Below the pieces are notes generated by a model. It saw only the letters and a program-made list of their open reading frames with translations, had not been told where the DNA came from and ran no database searches. A stretch of DNA of 64,000 bases from SAR86 cluster bacterium SAR86E. GTDB taxonomy: Bacteria; Pseudomonadota; Gammaproteobacteria; Magnimaribacterales; D2472. The DNA lies in contig AMWX01000012.1 of the NCBI GenBank assembly GCA_000307935.1, forward strand, positions 186,001 through 250,000. Direction: 5' to 3'. The position numbers and the translations under genes were made by a program. Below, piece by piece: positions 9,431 to 18,538 of this stretch (within the stretch, counting starts at the first letter, position 1; each line of letters starts with the position of its first letter).

Positions 9431-10006
9431 ATGTCCCATCTTATCTCTTTTAGTGTCTAGATAATCTTTATTTTTTTCATTAGCGCCTTCATGAAGAGCA
9501 GTTCTTTTAACAACCTTGATTCCAACCTCTTCTAGAGCATCCACTTTCTTTGGATTGTTAGTTAAAAGATTCACTGAAGAAATCTTGAAATGCTGAAGTA
9601 TATCTAAACAAATATTATATTCTCTGAGATCTGCTGGAAAACCTAATAACTCATTAGCCTCAACAGTATCATGACCCTGATCTTGCAAAGCATAGGCTCT
9701 AATTTTATTCACTAGACCAATTCCTCTGCCCTCTTGTCTCAAATATAAAAGTATTCCAGATTTATTTTGAGCCAGCATCTTCAGCGCCGCTTGTAATTGA
9801 GGTCCGCAATCGCATCTAAGGCTATGCAATGCATCGCCAGTTAAACATTCGGAATGAACTCTGCACATTACTGCATCTTGCGTGTGAATATCCCCAATGG
9901 TCAATGCGATATGATCTTTGCCATTAGGTTCTTCAAATGCTGAAATAGTGAAGTCGCCAAACTTAGTAGGTAATTCTGACTCGGATACAAATTTACAGCT
10001 ATTCAA
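9422..10006 (-). CDS. ribA: GTP cyclohydrolase II
   Basis: RibA opens GTP to give the first riboflavin precursor. The 194-residue protein has the zinc-binding [20 protein letters not shown] motif (three Cys), the catalytic [20 protein letters not shown] segment and the C-terminal [17 protein letters not shown]. Length matches E. coli RibA (196). The start reads as TTG, four bases after the pgpA stop, so it is probably translated with pgpA. It matters because the cyclohydrolase half of the separate RibBA protein at 22149 lacks these residues, leaving this as the likely active enzyme. Its 3' end overlaps dxs by nine bases, tail to tail. Confidence 0.97.
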   Translation of the reverse strand: MNSCKFVSESELPTKFGDFTISAFEEPNGKDHIALTIGDIHTQDAVMCRVHSECLTGDALHSLRCDCGPQLQAALKMLAQNKSGILLYLRQEGRGIGLVNKIRAYALQDQGHDTVEANELLGFPADLREYNICLDILQHFKISSVNLLTNNPKKVDALEEVGIKVVKRTALHEGANEKNKDYLDTKRDKMGHLR

Positions 10007-10010
10007 TTGA

Positions 10011-10472
10011 TTAAGTGAAAGAAAAAAGTGCGTAGATTATACCACCAGCAAATAATCCTGCTATTAAATCGTCTAGAAGAATACCAAAGCCACCTTCTAT
10101 ATTTTTATCAGCCCAGGAAATTGGCCATGGCTTCCAAATATCAAATAATCTAAAGAGAACAAACGCACCTAAATAAGCCATGATTTCATGAGCAACAAAC
10201 GATAATGCTACAAGCATTCCAGCCACCTCATCAATCACGATTGCTGAATGGTCTTTTGAATGACTGTCGCGTGATGCTTGAGAGCATACCAACCATGAAA
10301 ATAAGATAAAAATTGGTAGGATAATTAAGATTGATGAGTGCAAAAAACCTGCAAAATACCAAATAAGAAGACCAGCTAAGCTACCCCAGGTACCTGGTGC
10401 TGGTTTCAATAAACCTATACCAAACCATGTAGCAAATATATGAGAGGGTTTTTGTAAATTAGGAAAACTCAT
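10011..10472 (-). CDS. pgpA: Phosphatidylglycerophosphatase A
   Basis: PgpA removes phosphate from phosphatidylglycerophosphate in phospholipid synthesis at the inner membrane. The product has the family motifs [17 protein letters not shown] near the N-terminus, VIDEVAGML in the middle, and [12 protein letters not shown] with [14 protein letters not shown] near the end, plus several hydrophobic helices. The frame is open from 10508, but the ATG at 10472 lies one base after the thiL stop and gives a normal N-terminus ([18 protein letters not shown]). The thiL-pgpA pair is a classic gammaproteobacterial neighbour set. Confidence 0.95.
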   Translation of the reverse strand: MSFPNLQKPSHIFATWFGIGLLKPAPGTWGSLAGLLIWYFAGFLHSSILIILPIFILFSWLVCSQASRDSHSKDHSAIVIDEVAGMLVALSFVAHEIMAYLGAFVLFRLFDIWKPWPISWADKNIEGGFGILLDDLIAGLFAGGIIYALFSFT

Positions 10473-10473
10473 C

Positions 10474-11403
10474 TTACTGAAAATGATCCCAATTCTTGAT
10501 CGATTCAATTTTGCTATTAATAACTAATTTTTTACCGCCCATAATTCCAATAGTATGACACTTTTTATTAAAGGAATTTAGACGAGCCTGAAGTGATGAT
10601 AATTTTTTTTGAGGCACTGTGTACAAAAGTTGATAATCATCTCCAAATTCCAAGCATTGTTTTGCATACTTTTGATTCACCAAGGGTACTTTATCTAAAT
10701 CTAGGTTACATCCAACTCCTGATCGTGTAACAAGGTGAGAAAGGTCTTGAATAATTCCATCTGAAATATCAATAGCAGATGAAGCAAACCTTGAAATGAT
10801 TTTTCCATAGCTTATCTGAGCCGCAGGAAATAAATAAGGCTTAGTTGTTTTGTTTAATACACCTATTCTCTTGTATTCTTTGAATCCAATAAATCCTGAT
10901 CCTAAGGGATCTGAAAGACATAAGATATCTCCAGGATTAGCATTTGATCTTAATAAAATATTTTTTTCTGGCTTGCCCAACACGGTCACACTAATCTGCA
11001 AAGGTCCTTTTACTAGATCGCCTCCAATTAATGGAAAATGAAATTCTCTAGAAATTTTTTGTAGACCTTTTCTAAAACCTGCCATCCAGCTTGATTCAAA
11101 GCTTGGCATTACCAAGGAAAGATTAAAAGCAACCGGATTACCACCCATTGCTGCTATGTCACTTAATGCAGTTGCAACAGATCTATATGCAATTGATTCT
11201 GCGGGCATTGATTTTAAAAAATGTACGCCGGCTACAGAAGTATCAGTGCTAATTAATAACTTTGATTTGGTTGCAAGAACTGCACAATCGTCTCCAATTG
11301 AGAGATCAATGCCATTAATTTTTAAATAAGAAGCACCTATACCTGATAGGTACTTCTTAATGATTGAAAATTCTGAACTTATATTAACTTGGGTATCTTT
11401 CAA
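10474..11403 (-). CDS. thiL: Thiamine-monophosphate kinase
   Basis: ThiL phosphorylates thiamine monophosphate to the cofactor thiamine diphosphate, which Dxs also needs. The protein matches the family from EFSIIKKYL onward, with SIGDDCAVL, STDTSVAGVHFL, ALSDIAAMGGNPVAFNL and DISDGIIQDLSHL (metal and nucleotide binding). The start is uncertain. A TTG at 11403 gives the family-like N-terminus; a GTG at 11436 adds eleven residues and overlaps the thiolase gene by 53 bases. Neither has a strong ribosome site, so translation is probably coupled to the upstream thiolase gene, whose end it overlaps. Confidence 0.93.
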   Translation of the reverse strand: MKDTQVNISSEFSIIKKYLSGIGASYLKINGIDLSIGDDCAVLATKSKLLISTDTSVAGVHFLKSMPAESIAYRSVATALSDIAAMGGNPVAFNLSLVMPSFESSWMAGFRKGLQKISREFHFPLIGGDLVKGPLQISVTVLGKPEKNILLRSNANPGDILCLSDPLGSGFIGFKEYKRIGVLNKTTKPYLFPAAQISYGKIISRFASSAIDISDGIIQDLSHLVTRSGVGCNLDLDKVPLVNQKYAKQCLEFGDDYQLLYTVPQKKLSSLQARLNSFNKKCHTIGIMGGKKLVINSKIESIKNWDHFQ

Positions 11404-12577
11404 ATAAACCAGTAGCGCCCATTCCACCTCCAACACACATGGTTACAATACCGAATTGTTTATCTTGATTATTGAGCTCGCGAACAATATGACCAACTTG
11501 TCTTGATCCAGTCATTCCAAACGGATGCCCAATTGAAATTGAACCGCCATTAACATTAAGTTTATCCATAGGAATTCCAAGTTGATCTCTACAATATGCA
11601 ACTTGAACAGCAAAAGCTTCGTTCAGCTCCCATAAATCAATATCATCAACACTCATGTTGTGAGATTTGAGAAGTTTAGGAACAGAAAAAACTGGACCGA
11701 TGCCCATCTCATCTGGCTCGCAGCCCATGGTAGTAAAGCCTCTAAAATAAGCCATAGGCTTTAAGCCTAATTCAAGCGCTTTTTCTTCGCTCATTACAAG
11801 TGTTACGGAGGCACCATCAGAAAGTTGAGATGAATTTCCAGCTGTAACTGAACCATTTTCTGGGTCGAAGACTGGCTTAAGTGCAGCTAGGCCCTCAAGG
11901 GTAGTTCCAGGTCTGTTACACTCATCTTTATCTACTGTGTAGTCTACTTCTTTAGATTCGCCTGTCTCTTTATTCATGAGCATCATCTTTGTGCTCATAG
12001 GAATTATTTCATCTGTAAACTTACCTGCTTCTTGAGCTGCTGCTGTTCTTTTCTGGCTTTCAAAAGCAATCTCATCTTGAGTTTCTCTAGAGACGTTATA
12101 TCTATTCGCTACACATTCAGCTGTAATTCCCATAGGGTGATAAATTCCTGGGTGACTTTCAGCTAACTTTTCGTTTACGAAACCATCCATATTTTGTTTT
12201 CCTGAAAGCATAGTAATTTGTTCAACACCTCCGGCAATAACTGTGTCATAACAACCTGCCATAATCTGGCTTGCAGCCATTGAAATAGATTGAAGCCCAG
12301 ATGAACAATATCTATTAACAGTTGTACCTCCTACAGTGAGAGGAAGATTTGATAGAACAGCTGCATTTCTACCTATGTTATGGCCCATGGCTCCCTCAGG
12401 GTTTCCACAGCCCATGATGACATCCTCAACCATTTCAGGGGGCAGATTAGGGTTTCTATCTAACATACCATTGATTATGTGAGCTAACATATCGTCGGGA
12501 CGAGTCATGTTAAAACCACCTCTATGAGATTTTGCTAGACCAGTTCTAACGCTGTCTACGATAACTGCTGTTTTCAT
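11384..12577 (-). CDS. Acetyl-CoA acyltransferase (thiolase), FadA type
   Basis: This 397-residue thiolase cleaves or forms 3-ketoacyl-CoA. All catalytic elements are present: the nucleophile Cys in VNRYCSSGLQS (about residue 90), NEAFAVQVAYC, the histidine in GGSISIGHPFGMTGSR, and the second Cys in VTMCVGGGMGATG near the end. A good Shine-Dalgarno sequence (GGAGAA) precedes the ATG. It heads a minus-strand run with thiL, pgpA and ribA. The function is probably fatty-acid beta-oxidation, or acetyl-CoA acetyltransferase; the sequence does not decide between these. It is the most conventional of the three thiolases in the window. Confidence 0.92.
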   Translation of the reverse strand: MKTAVIVDSVRTGLAKSHRGGFNMTRPDDMLAHIINGMLDRNPNLPPEMVEDVIMGCGNPEGAMGHNIGRNAAVLSNLPLTVGGTTVNRYCSSGLQSISMAASQIMAGCYDTVIAGGVEQITMLSGKQNMDGFVNEKLAESHPGIYHPMGITAECVANRYNVSRETQDEIAFESQKRTAAAQEAGKFTDEIIPMSTKMMLMNKETGESKEVDYTVDKDECNRPGTTLEGLAALKPVFDPENGSVTAGNSSQLSDGASVTLVMSEEKALELGLKPMAYFRGFTTMGCEPDEMGIGPVFSVPKLLKSHNMSVDDIDLWELNEAFAVQVAYCRDQLGIPMDKLNVNGGSISIGHPFGMTGSRQVGHIVRELNNQDKQFGIVTMCVGGGMGATGLFERYPS

Positions 12578-12653
12578 ATTTGTTCTCCAAATTTATTTAA
12601 AACTAAAGATATATATTGACATATATTGTGTCAATAAAAAACTTATAAGGATC

Positions 12654-12971
12654 TTATTCTAAACGATCGTCTTCATTACTCAAAGACTTATACCAATTCG
12701 GTATTAAATCAATTTCTAACTCTTTGGCTTTAGAAAAAATATAAGGAAGTGTAATGGGACTAAAAGGAAGAATAATTAAAATTCCAAGACCTAAATTTTT
12801 TAAAATTTGTTTCAGCTGCTCATTTGCAGAATTAAGCTCTTCATTGCTTACATTACCCTCTGCATATTTAATATAAATATCCAGCATTTTTTTATTTTGC
12901 TTGTTCTCAATTAAAAAACTTTGCTGAAGTTTCTCTAGGGTTCGATAAAAGCTTTTAGTAAAAATTTTCAT
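12654..12971 (-). CDS. Small LETM1-like membrane protein, function unknown
   Basis: The 105-residue protein has a basic N-terminal helix, an acidic-basic helical middle (residues 28-55) and one hydrophobic stretch at about 57-80 that includes LPFSPITLPYIFSKAKELEI. That PFsp-x-t-x-P-y-i segment recalls the membrane-proximal part of the LETM1 domain, known in mitochondrial ion-exchange and ribosome-binding proteins. The rest of a LETM1 domain is missing, so the family link is tentative. The start codon lies only six bases from the terminator hairpin of the upstream TonB receptor gene, so its own promoter must overlap that hairpin, or translation begins further in (for example at the Met at residue 29). 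Confidence 0.6.
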   Translation of the reverse strand: MKIFTKSFYRTLEKLQQSFLIENKQNKKMLDIYIKYAEGNVSNEELNSANEQLKQILKNLGLGILIILPFSPITLPYIFSKAKELEIDLIPNWYKSLSNEDDRLE

Positions 12972-12977
12972 ATATAA

Positions 12978-13003
12978 AAAAGCCCGAATAAATCCGGGCT
13001 TTT
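12978..13003 (-). terminator. Rho-independent terminator of the TonB receptor gene
   Basis: AAAAGCCCG (12978-12986) and CGGGCTTTT (12995-13003) form a nine-base-pair stem with an eight-base loop, flanked by A and T runs on both sides. It lies 18 bases past the TonB receptor stop on the minus strand, and its T-run on that strand runs into the next gene's start region. Confidence 0.85.
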
Positions 13004-13021
13004 AATTTTAAAGGCAATATT

Positions 13022-15928
13022 TTAGAAATTCATTCCAAAATTAATACCCATGATTTTTGGATCCAGTGCAACACCGTTAGCAAAGCCACCAATCGTAGGA
13101 TCAGTATTGTACTTAGCATAAATGTGATCACTGTCACTCAAGTTTCTGACATAAGCTCCCACATACCAATCAGCATTGTTTGGGGTATATGTGAGTGATA
13201 AATCGACAACATCATATTCTTCTATTAAGTCTCTTGGACGATTAAAAGTATCTGAATAAGTGTCACCTCTAAAGGAATAATCAACCCTAAAGGCGTATGA
13301 GCCACCAGAAGTATCATAGAACTTAGTTAGGCCAAGCCTGTAATTATCTTCAGCAGACAACGGCAATCTATTACCAGATAGATCTTGCTCAACACCGTCA
13401 GTCACAGGACATGGCAATGTAGTGCTATCTAAACCAAAGTAAGGTTGAGTACATAAACTAGCAAATGATGAAAAGACCATTCCAGCATCAGTATTCTTGT
13501 ACTTCACCAAAGCTCCTAACTGAGCGTCGGAAGCAGCTAGACCTAAACTACATGTAGCTGACGGAGCAGCCAAACCTAAGAAAACATTAGGATCACAGGT
13601 TGCAGCCAATGGAGCAAAATCTTTTAAGAAACCTGTCTGGCCCTCTGCATAAGGTAAGAATGCTGTCGCTCCACCTGGATTAAGAGGATCAACAGACATA
13701 AACTCGTCAATTGTTGCGTCTGTATGAGCATAGAAGCCATCTAACATAAGAGTATTAGTAATGAAGAAGGTAAATTCTGCTTCGAAGCCTTTAACTGTAG
13801 CAGAGGCATTTTCATTAATAGATGATCTTCTAACAATTTTTGAAAGTTGTAATCCATCAATTTCATTTTGATATGCAGAAACATTAAGTTGCAGTCTGCC
13901 ATCCATTAAAGTATTTTTCATACCAACTTCAAATACTTCAACCTCTTCCTCAGCATATACTTGAACTCCACCGTTATCAGCATCTGTTGGGTTGGTTCCA
14001 CCAGGTTTGAAGCCAGAGGAAAAAGTAGCATAGATAAGCTGGTTGTCATTTAGATCATGATCAATACCAAGCTTAAATGTGGTTGCATCTGAAAAGAAGT
14101 CTCTTTTTTCAGCTGGAGGCTGAATTGAGCCAAAATAGCCAGCAGCTTTTCCGGTTAAATCAGAAAGACCAACATAAGCGTAGTCAATAATTTCATAGTC
14201 GCTATATCTAGCTCCAAATGTTAGACGAGTATCATCAGCCACATCATAATAAAGCTCACCATAAACAGCATTTGAATGCCTATTCATATTACTGTCATTT
14301 CTGTATGTTTGTTGCCAAAGAGGAAGTCCACCAGTACGTCCGGCTAGCGCTGCCAGCGCTGCTGCATTAGCGCCTGGAACGCCAGGAATCACTATGCCAC
14401 CAGAAGCAAGACCAAGACCGGTTGCAAGCACGGCACTAGGATCAATAGCTCCAACTTGTGCAAGGCCAGTTGCTGATGTTATTCCAGCTGTTAAACCACC
14501 AAAGAATGTTCCCCAGTAAGGCAATCCACCTACATTACAAGTAGCAGGGAAAATTTGGCAATGAGGACCATTGTTTGTATTTCCATAATACATCAAACTT
14601 GGAGATTTGATGTGATAGTCAGTCTCTGAACTGGTTGTTTGATGATAGAAACCAAGAGTAAAGTTAAATTGGCCATCGTAGTCAGAAGAGAATCTTAATT
14701 CTGTTTGAGACCACTCAGATTCATTTGTTGACATATCGATATTTTGCTCGCTCGTGTAGGTTCTCATTCCAACTCCTGGATTTCCAGTTGTTGGATCCAC
14801 GCCCACATTTGTAGTGATCGGGCCTAGAGCATATGGGAGCACTGATACTGAATGGTCATAATCAGCCCAGTCCTCGTAGTCTCTTGTATGGTAAGAGTAT
14901 GAGAAAACCATATTTACATCATCGGTAAGAGCATGATCGATTTCAAATAATGTACTTTCAAGTATTGTGTTATGGGTTGGTGTAAAGTCTAAATCAACAG
15001 TTCTAACATCATTAGAAGGATTATTTCTATTATAAGAATTTTCTAAATCTGTATAAGTGAACATGAAGTAGTTAATCCAATGGAAATAACTTCCTGATGA
15101 GTGAACTGAATCCATTCCAGTTTGGATTGGATCACAACCAAAGAATGAATCTTGCTTACAAAACTGCCTAGCTGCTCTCAGCCTGTTGTCATCAGCTTTT
15201 GTTTGCTCATAAATAAGAGTAATAGAAGTATCATCTGAGAAATCCCACTCAAAAGAAGCTCTTCCAGCCATGGTGTTTCTGTCGTCAAGCTGATCACCAT
15301 TATAATTATTAGTTACAAAACCATCTCTTTTTAGACTTGCAAATGCAAATCTTGAACGGAAATTATCTGAAAAAGGAATGTCAACTGCTCCGTTGATTCT
15401 TGTTGAATCATAATCTGCTAAGTCAACTTTTAAGCTTCCGCCAAACTCAGCTCCAGGTCTTTTTGTAATTAATTGAACCGCGCCGCCAGATGTGCCGGAT
15501 CCAAATAAAGTTCCCTGAGGGCCACGAAGTACCTCAACCCTTTCTACATCAAAGAATTCAGCTTCATATAATCCAGATTGAGAACCCACCTGCCCATTCC
15601 AAAAGTATCCAATAGAGCTACTTGATGAGTTACCAACAGCAAAGTTACCTATACCTCTAAGAGAGATGCCTGAGCCTGAATATGCTCCCTTTGCAAAAGT
15701 TAGAGTAGGAACAGCAAATTGAAGATCCTCAAAGTTTTCTAGCTGCTTTGTTTCAAGATCGGCCGAGGTAATAGCTGTAATTGTAATCGCTGTATCTTGC
15801 AAGCTTGACTCTTTTCTTAAGCCAGTCACAACAACTTCTTCTACGACCCTGTCTGCACCGTCTTGTGCAAATGTTGGAACCGCAGCAAAAGTAAAAATTA
15901 ATCCAATGGATAAGATAAATCTGTTCAT
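13022..15928 (-). CDS. TonB-dependent outer-membrane receptor, large, substrate unknown
   Basis: The 968-residue protein begins with a signal peptide (to about residue 21, ending TFAQ). A TonB-box-like EEVVVTGLRKE and a plug domain follow (LRGIGNFAVGNSSSSSIGYF; VERVEVLRGPQGTLFGSGTSGG), then a long beta-barrel ending in Phe. Residues about 470-540 form an insertion very rich in Ala, Gly, Leu and Val, probably an extracellular loop, and a second region near 780-830 is similar and carries paired Cys residues. Such hydrophobic loops are unusual among siderophore receptors and hint at a lipid-like or hydrophobic ligand; that is inference. A strong ribosome site (GGGGGGAG) precedes the ATG, and a terminator follows the gene. 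Confidence 0.93.
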   Translation of the reverse strand: MNRFILSIGLIFTFAAVPTFAQDGADRVVEEVVVTGLRKESSLQDTAITITAITSADLETKQLENFEDLQFAVPTLTFAKGAYSGSGISLRGIGNFAVGNSSSSSIGYFWNGQVGSQSGLYEAEFFDVERVEVLRGPQGTLFGSGTSGGAVQLITKRPGAEFGGSLKVDLADYDSTRINGAVDIPFSDNFRSRFAFASLKRDGFVTNNYNGDQLDDRNTMAGRASFEWDFSDDTSITLIYEQTKADDNRLRAARQFCKQDSFFGCDPIQTGMDSVHSSGSYFHWINYFMFTYTDLENSYNRNNPSNDVRTVDLDFTPTHNTILESTLFEIDHALTDDVNMVFSYSYHTRDYEDWADYDHSVSVLPYALGPITTNVGVDPTTGNPGVGMRTYTSEQNIDMSTNESEWSQTELRFSSDYDGQFNFTLGFYHQTTSSETDYHIKSPSLMYYGNTNNGPHCQIFPATCNVGGLPYWGTFFGGLTAGITSATGLAQVGAIDPSAVLATGLGLASGGIVIPGVPGANAAALAALAGRTGGLPLWQQTYRNDSNMNRHSNAVYGELYYDVADDTRLTFGARYSDYEIIDYAYVGLSDLTGKAAGYFGSIQPPAEKRDFFSDATTFKLGIDHDLNDNQLIYATFSSGFKPGGTNPTDADNGGVQVYAEEEVEVFEVGMKNTLMDGRLQLNVSAYQNEIDGLQLSKIVRRSSINENASATVKGFEAEFTFFITNTLMLDGFYAHTDATIDEFMSVDPLNPGGATAFLPYAEGQTGFLKDFAPLAATCDPNVFLGLAAPSATCSLGLAASDAQLGALVKYKNTDAGMVFSSFASLCTQPYFGLDSTTLPCPVTDGVEQDLSGNRLPLSAEDNYRLGLTKFYDTSGGSYAFRVDYSFRGDTYSDTFNRPRDLIEEYDVVDLSLTYTPNNADWYVGAYVRNLSDSDHIYAKYNTDPTIGGFANGVALDPKIMGINFGMNF

Positions 15929-16083
15929 AATCTCCCCCCTTTAAAGTTGATTAAATAGAACCTAGTAATGATATACCCAAAGCCTGGCTAATGGCAATTT
16001 TTTAAAACAGAAAAAACTAGACAAATACTATGATCAATAAGCCTGTATTAGAGACTTTGTCACTTAGAAATTAACAAGTGCAG

Positions 16084-17283
16084 TTATTTAAGATCTTGAG
16101 AGCTTTTGCCCAAGACTTGTCTCGCAACAATTAACTGCTGTATTTGCTGCGTGCCTTCAAAGATATCAAGAATCTTAGAATCTCGAGAGAATTTCTCAAG
16201 CAAATGATCCTCAGAGAAACCTTGCATTGAGCATATTTCAACGCACTTTAATGAAATTTTATTACCTATTCTGCCTGCTTTCGCTTTTCCCATTGAGGCT
16301 TCTTTTGAATTTGGCATTTTGTTATCCATCATCCAAGCTGATTTATATACCAGCAGTCTTGCTGCTTCCAGCTCAGCCTCTAACATCTCTAGCTCACTCT
16401 GTATGGCAGTTTGATGATGCATTGAACCTCCATAGTTTTGCTCATAGCCCTCTTCAGCTAGCAAAGCTCTGGTCATATCCAAAGCTGCTTGACCCAAACC
16501 GATAGCCATTCCAGCCACCATGGGTCTAGTATTATCAAAAGTCTGCATAGCACCACCGAATGATTTTTTTGCTGCATTGATATCTGTTTCGATTTCCTCT
16601 TTGCCCCCAAGCAAATTCTCTCGAGGAATTCTGCAATTATCAAAAATTAATGTGGCTGTATCGGAAGCTCTTATACCTAATTTTTTTTCAAGCCGGGCAA
16701 CAGAGAACCCCGGTGTACCCTTTTCAACTAAGAAAGAGCGAATTGCAGTTTTGCCCATGCTTTTATTAAGTGTTGCCCAAACAACTACACAATCACAACG
16801 ATCTCCATCCGTTACATAAATTTTTTCGCCATCAAGCACCCATTCATCACCATCCAGAACTGCCGTTGTAGAAATATTTTTTGAATCAGAACCTGCTCCA
16901 GGTTCAGTAATTGCCATGGCAGCCCATCTTTTACCCCATTTAGCTTTTTGTTCGTTATCACCAACCGCCATAATCGCTGCATTACCAAGACCAGTTCCTG
17001 GTCTAGCAAGAAAGAGACCAACATCTCCCCAGCACATTTGTTCTAATGAAATTACCGCCCATAAATTTCTCCCGCCAAGATCCATTGATTTGACTGAATC
17101 ATCCCCAATCTCAGAATCTTTCTTTTGAGCTGCAGCAGCCTGATTTAGCTGCTCCATTTCGACTGGAGGTTCATGTTCAGCTTTATCATATTTTCTTGAA
17201 ATTGGACGAAGAATAAATTCAGCGGCCATCCTCATAGTCTCTTGAGTTTTTTGTAATTGGTTTGGTAAAAGTGGATGTATCAT
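16084..17283 (-). CDS. Acyl-CoA dehydrogenase, complete partner
   Basis: This flavoprotein of about 399 residues oxidises acyl-CoA to enoyl-CoA. It has the ACAD middle-domain motif MAITEPGAGSDSKNI (about residues 122-136), the FAD/electron-transfer region, and the catalytic glutamate in KILDIFEGTQQIQQLIVARQ near the C-terminus. The frame is open from 17316, but the ATG at 17283 starts one base after the upstream ACAD stop and has a strong ribosome site inside that gene's last codons. The pair is translationally coupled and may form a mixed oligomer. A 155-base gap with no recognisable gene follows before the TonB receptor start. Confidence 0.93.
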   Translation of the reverse strand: MIHPLLPNQLQKTQETMRMAAEFILRPISRKYDKAEHEPPVEMEQLNQAAAAQKKDSEIGDDSVKSMDLGGRNLWAVISLEQMCWGDVGLFLARPGTGLGNAAIMAVGDNEQKAKWGKRWAAMAITEPGAGSDSKNISTTAVLDGDEWVLDGEKIYVTDGDRCDCVVVWATLNKSMGKTAIRSFLVEKGTPGFSVARLEKKLGIRASDTATLIFDNCRIPRENLLGGKEEIETDINAAKKSFGGAMQTFDNTRPMVAGMAIGLGQAALDMTRALLAEEGYEQNYGGSMHHQTAIQSELEMLEAELEAARLLVYKSAWMMDNKMPNSKEASMGKAKAGRIGNKISLKCVEICSMQGFSEDHLLEKFSRDSKILDIFEGTQQIQQLIVARQVLGKSSQDLK

Positions 17284-17284
17284 T

Positions 17285-18406
17285 TTAAATTCCTGCTCCT
17301 GCTTCGAAGATGCCAATAGCTCTTAAGTTTCTATACCATAGTTCAACCGGATGCTCGTGAGTAAAACCATGGCCACCAAGCAATTGAACGCCATCCGTGC
17401 CTATTTTCATTCCATGATGAGAAGCAAATCGATATGTTAATGAGGCATGTTTGTGAATATCTTCACCCAAGTCTTTTAAAGCAGCAGCTTTGTAGATCAT
17501 TAATCTCAAGGCTTCAGTTTCAATAGCCATATCAGCAACCATAAAAGCAACTGATTGACGATTTGAGATCGGCTCATCAAAGGCGACTCTTTCATTGGTA
17601 TATGGAACTACATAGTCTAAAACTGCCTGACACACGCCTAGGGCTAAAGCTGACATTCCAACTCTTGAGGAATCCATTAATGCTTGAAAATTAATAGAAT
17701 AATTATGACCCCCAACTTTTTGAGAAGAATTGATTTTACAATTAGAAAAATTAATTTGTGAGAAAGGCATGCCCTTAAGGCCCATATACTGTTTTCCTTT
17801 AAGCTCGACTCCCTCTTGATTTTTATCAATAAAATACAAGTTACATTCACCGGATTCATTTGATGCTGAAACTAAAAAAGTATTCGCTTCTTCTGCATAA
17901 GCCACACCCGTCTTTGCCCCATTAAGAATGACCTCTTCACCACTTTCTTCTGCGAGAACACTTGATTGATAAGGGTCAGTTGCAAGTGATGCATTGTTAA
18001 GAGCTAGCCCTATGTGAAAGATAGAACCAGATGAATATTGAGGTAAAAATTCTGCTTTTTGGTCCTCACTAGCATGCTCAGAGATTATCTGTGCAGCTAA
18101 CAACGGAACAGACATTGTCATAGCAAGTGATAAGTCCCCATAGGCAAGCGCCTCAAGAGCCAGTACATTAGATACAGAATCTTGCTGCATTCCGATGCCT
18201 CCATATTCTTCAGGAATAATTAATGAAATAAGATCTAGGGCCTGGATTTTTTCTATAATTTCAGAGGTTGGTCGTCCATCACTCTCAGCTTTTCTTGCAT
18301 TAGGTCGTAATTCTGTTTCAGCAAACTTTCGCAACATGTCCCAAGTCATTTGCTGTTCTTCTGACAAGGTAATGTCAAAAGAATGTTCAGTGTTGTAATC
18401 TTGCAT
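17285..18406 (-). CDS. Acyl-CoA dehydrogenase, C-terminally short
   Basis: The 373-residue acyl-CoA dehydrogenase has the N-terminal helical domain (LSEEQQMTWDMLRKFAETEL; IPEEYGGIGMQQD), the beta domain and the C-terminal helices up to YRNLRAIGIFEAGAGI, where it stops. Family members normally run on with a GTTQIQR-like stretch and about 20 more residues that contact FAD across the dimer. The Arg in the usual YRDLR segment and the catalytic-type Glu remain, but the rest is absent. The stop does not look like a recent frameshift, because the final codons double as the ribosome site of the next ACAD gene. A heteromeric enzyme with that partner is likely. Confidence 0.9.
   Translation of the reverse strand: MQDYNTEHSFDITLSEEQQMTWDMLRKFAETELRPNARKAESDGRPTSEIIEKIQALDLISLIIPEEYGGIGMQQDSVSNVLALEALAYGDLSLAMTMSVPLLAAQIISEHASEDQKAEFLPQYSSGSIFHIGLALNNASLATDPYQSSVLAEESGEEVILNGAKTGVAYAEEANTFLVSASNESGECNLYFIDKNQEGVELKGKQYMGLKGMPFSQINFSNCKINSSQKVGGHNYSINFQALMDSSRVGMSALALGVCQAVLDYVVPYTNERVAFDEPISNRQSVAFMVADMAIETEALRLMIYKAAALKDLGEDIHKHASLTYRFASHHGMKIGTDGVQLLGGHGFTHEHPVELWYRNLRAIGIFEAGAGI
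17291..17300 (-). promoter_or_regulatory. Ribosome binding site embedded in the C-terminal codons of the upstream ACAD gene
   Basis: On the minus strand AGGAGCAGGA lies 7 bases before the ATG at 17283 and encodes the last residues of the upstream dehydrogenase. It decides the start of the downstream gene at 17283 rather than 17316 and implies coupled translation. Confidence 0.7.
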
Positions 18407-18480
18407 ATAATTTTTATCAATAAAAAAAATTGTACAAAGATGGTAATGTTATTAATTATTCAAATCAACGACTATATATG

Positions 18481-18510
18481 TTGCTAATATTTAGAAAATT
18501 TAAATATAAA
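18481..18510 (+). promoter_or_regulatory. Possible promoter for nth
   Basis: TTGCTA (18481-18486) and TATAAA (18505-18510) are spaced by 18 bases in the 132-base divergent gap between the acyl-CoA dehydrogenase operon and nth. The region is AT-rich and nothing else is recognisable in it. Confidence 0.35.
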
Positions 18511-18538
18511 ATACATATATGAATAATTTACGAAGAAA

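Noticed and set aside
15929-16083. A hidden gene or RNA in the 155-base gap before the TonB receptor
   Set aside because: No open frame, tRNA-like fold or strong hairpin was found; only the receptor's ribosome site is clear.
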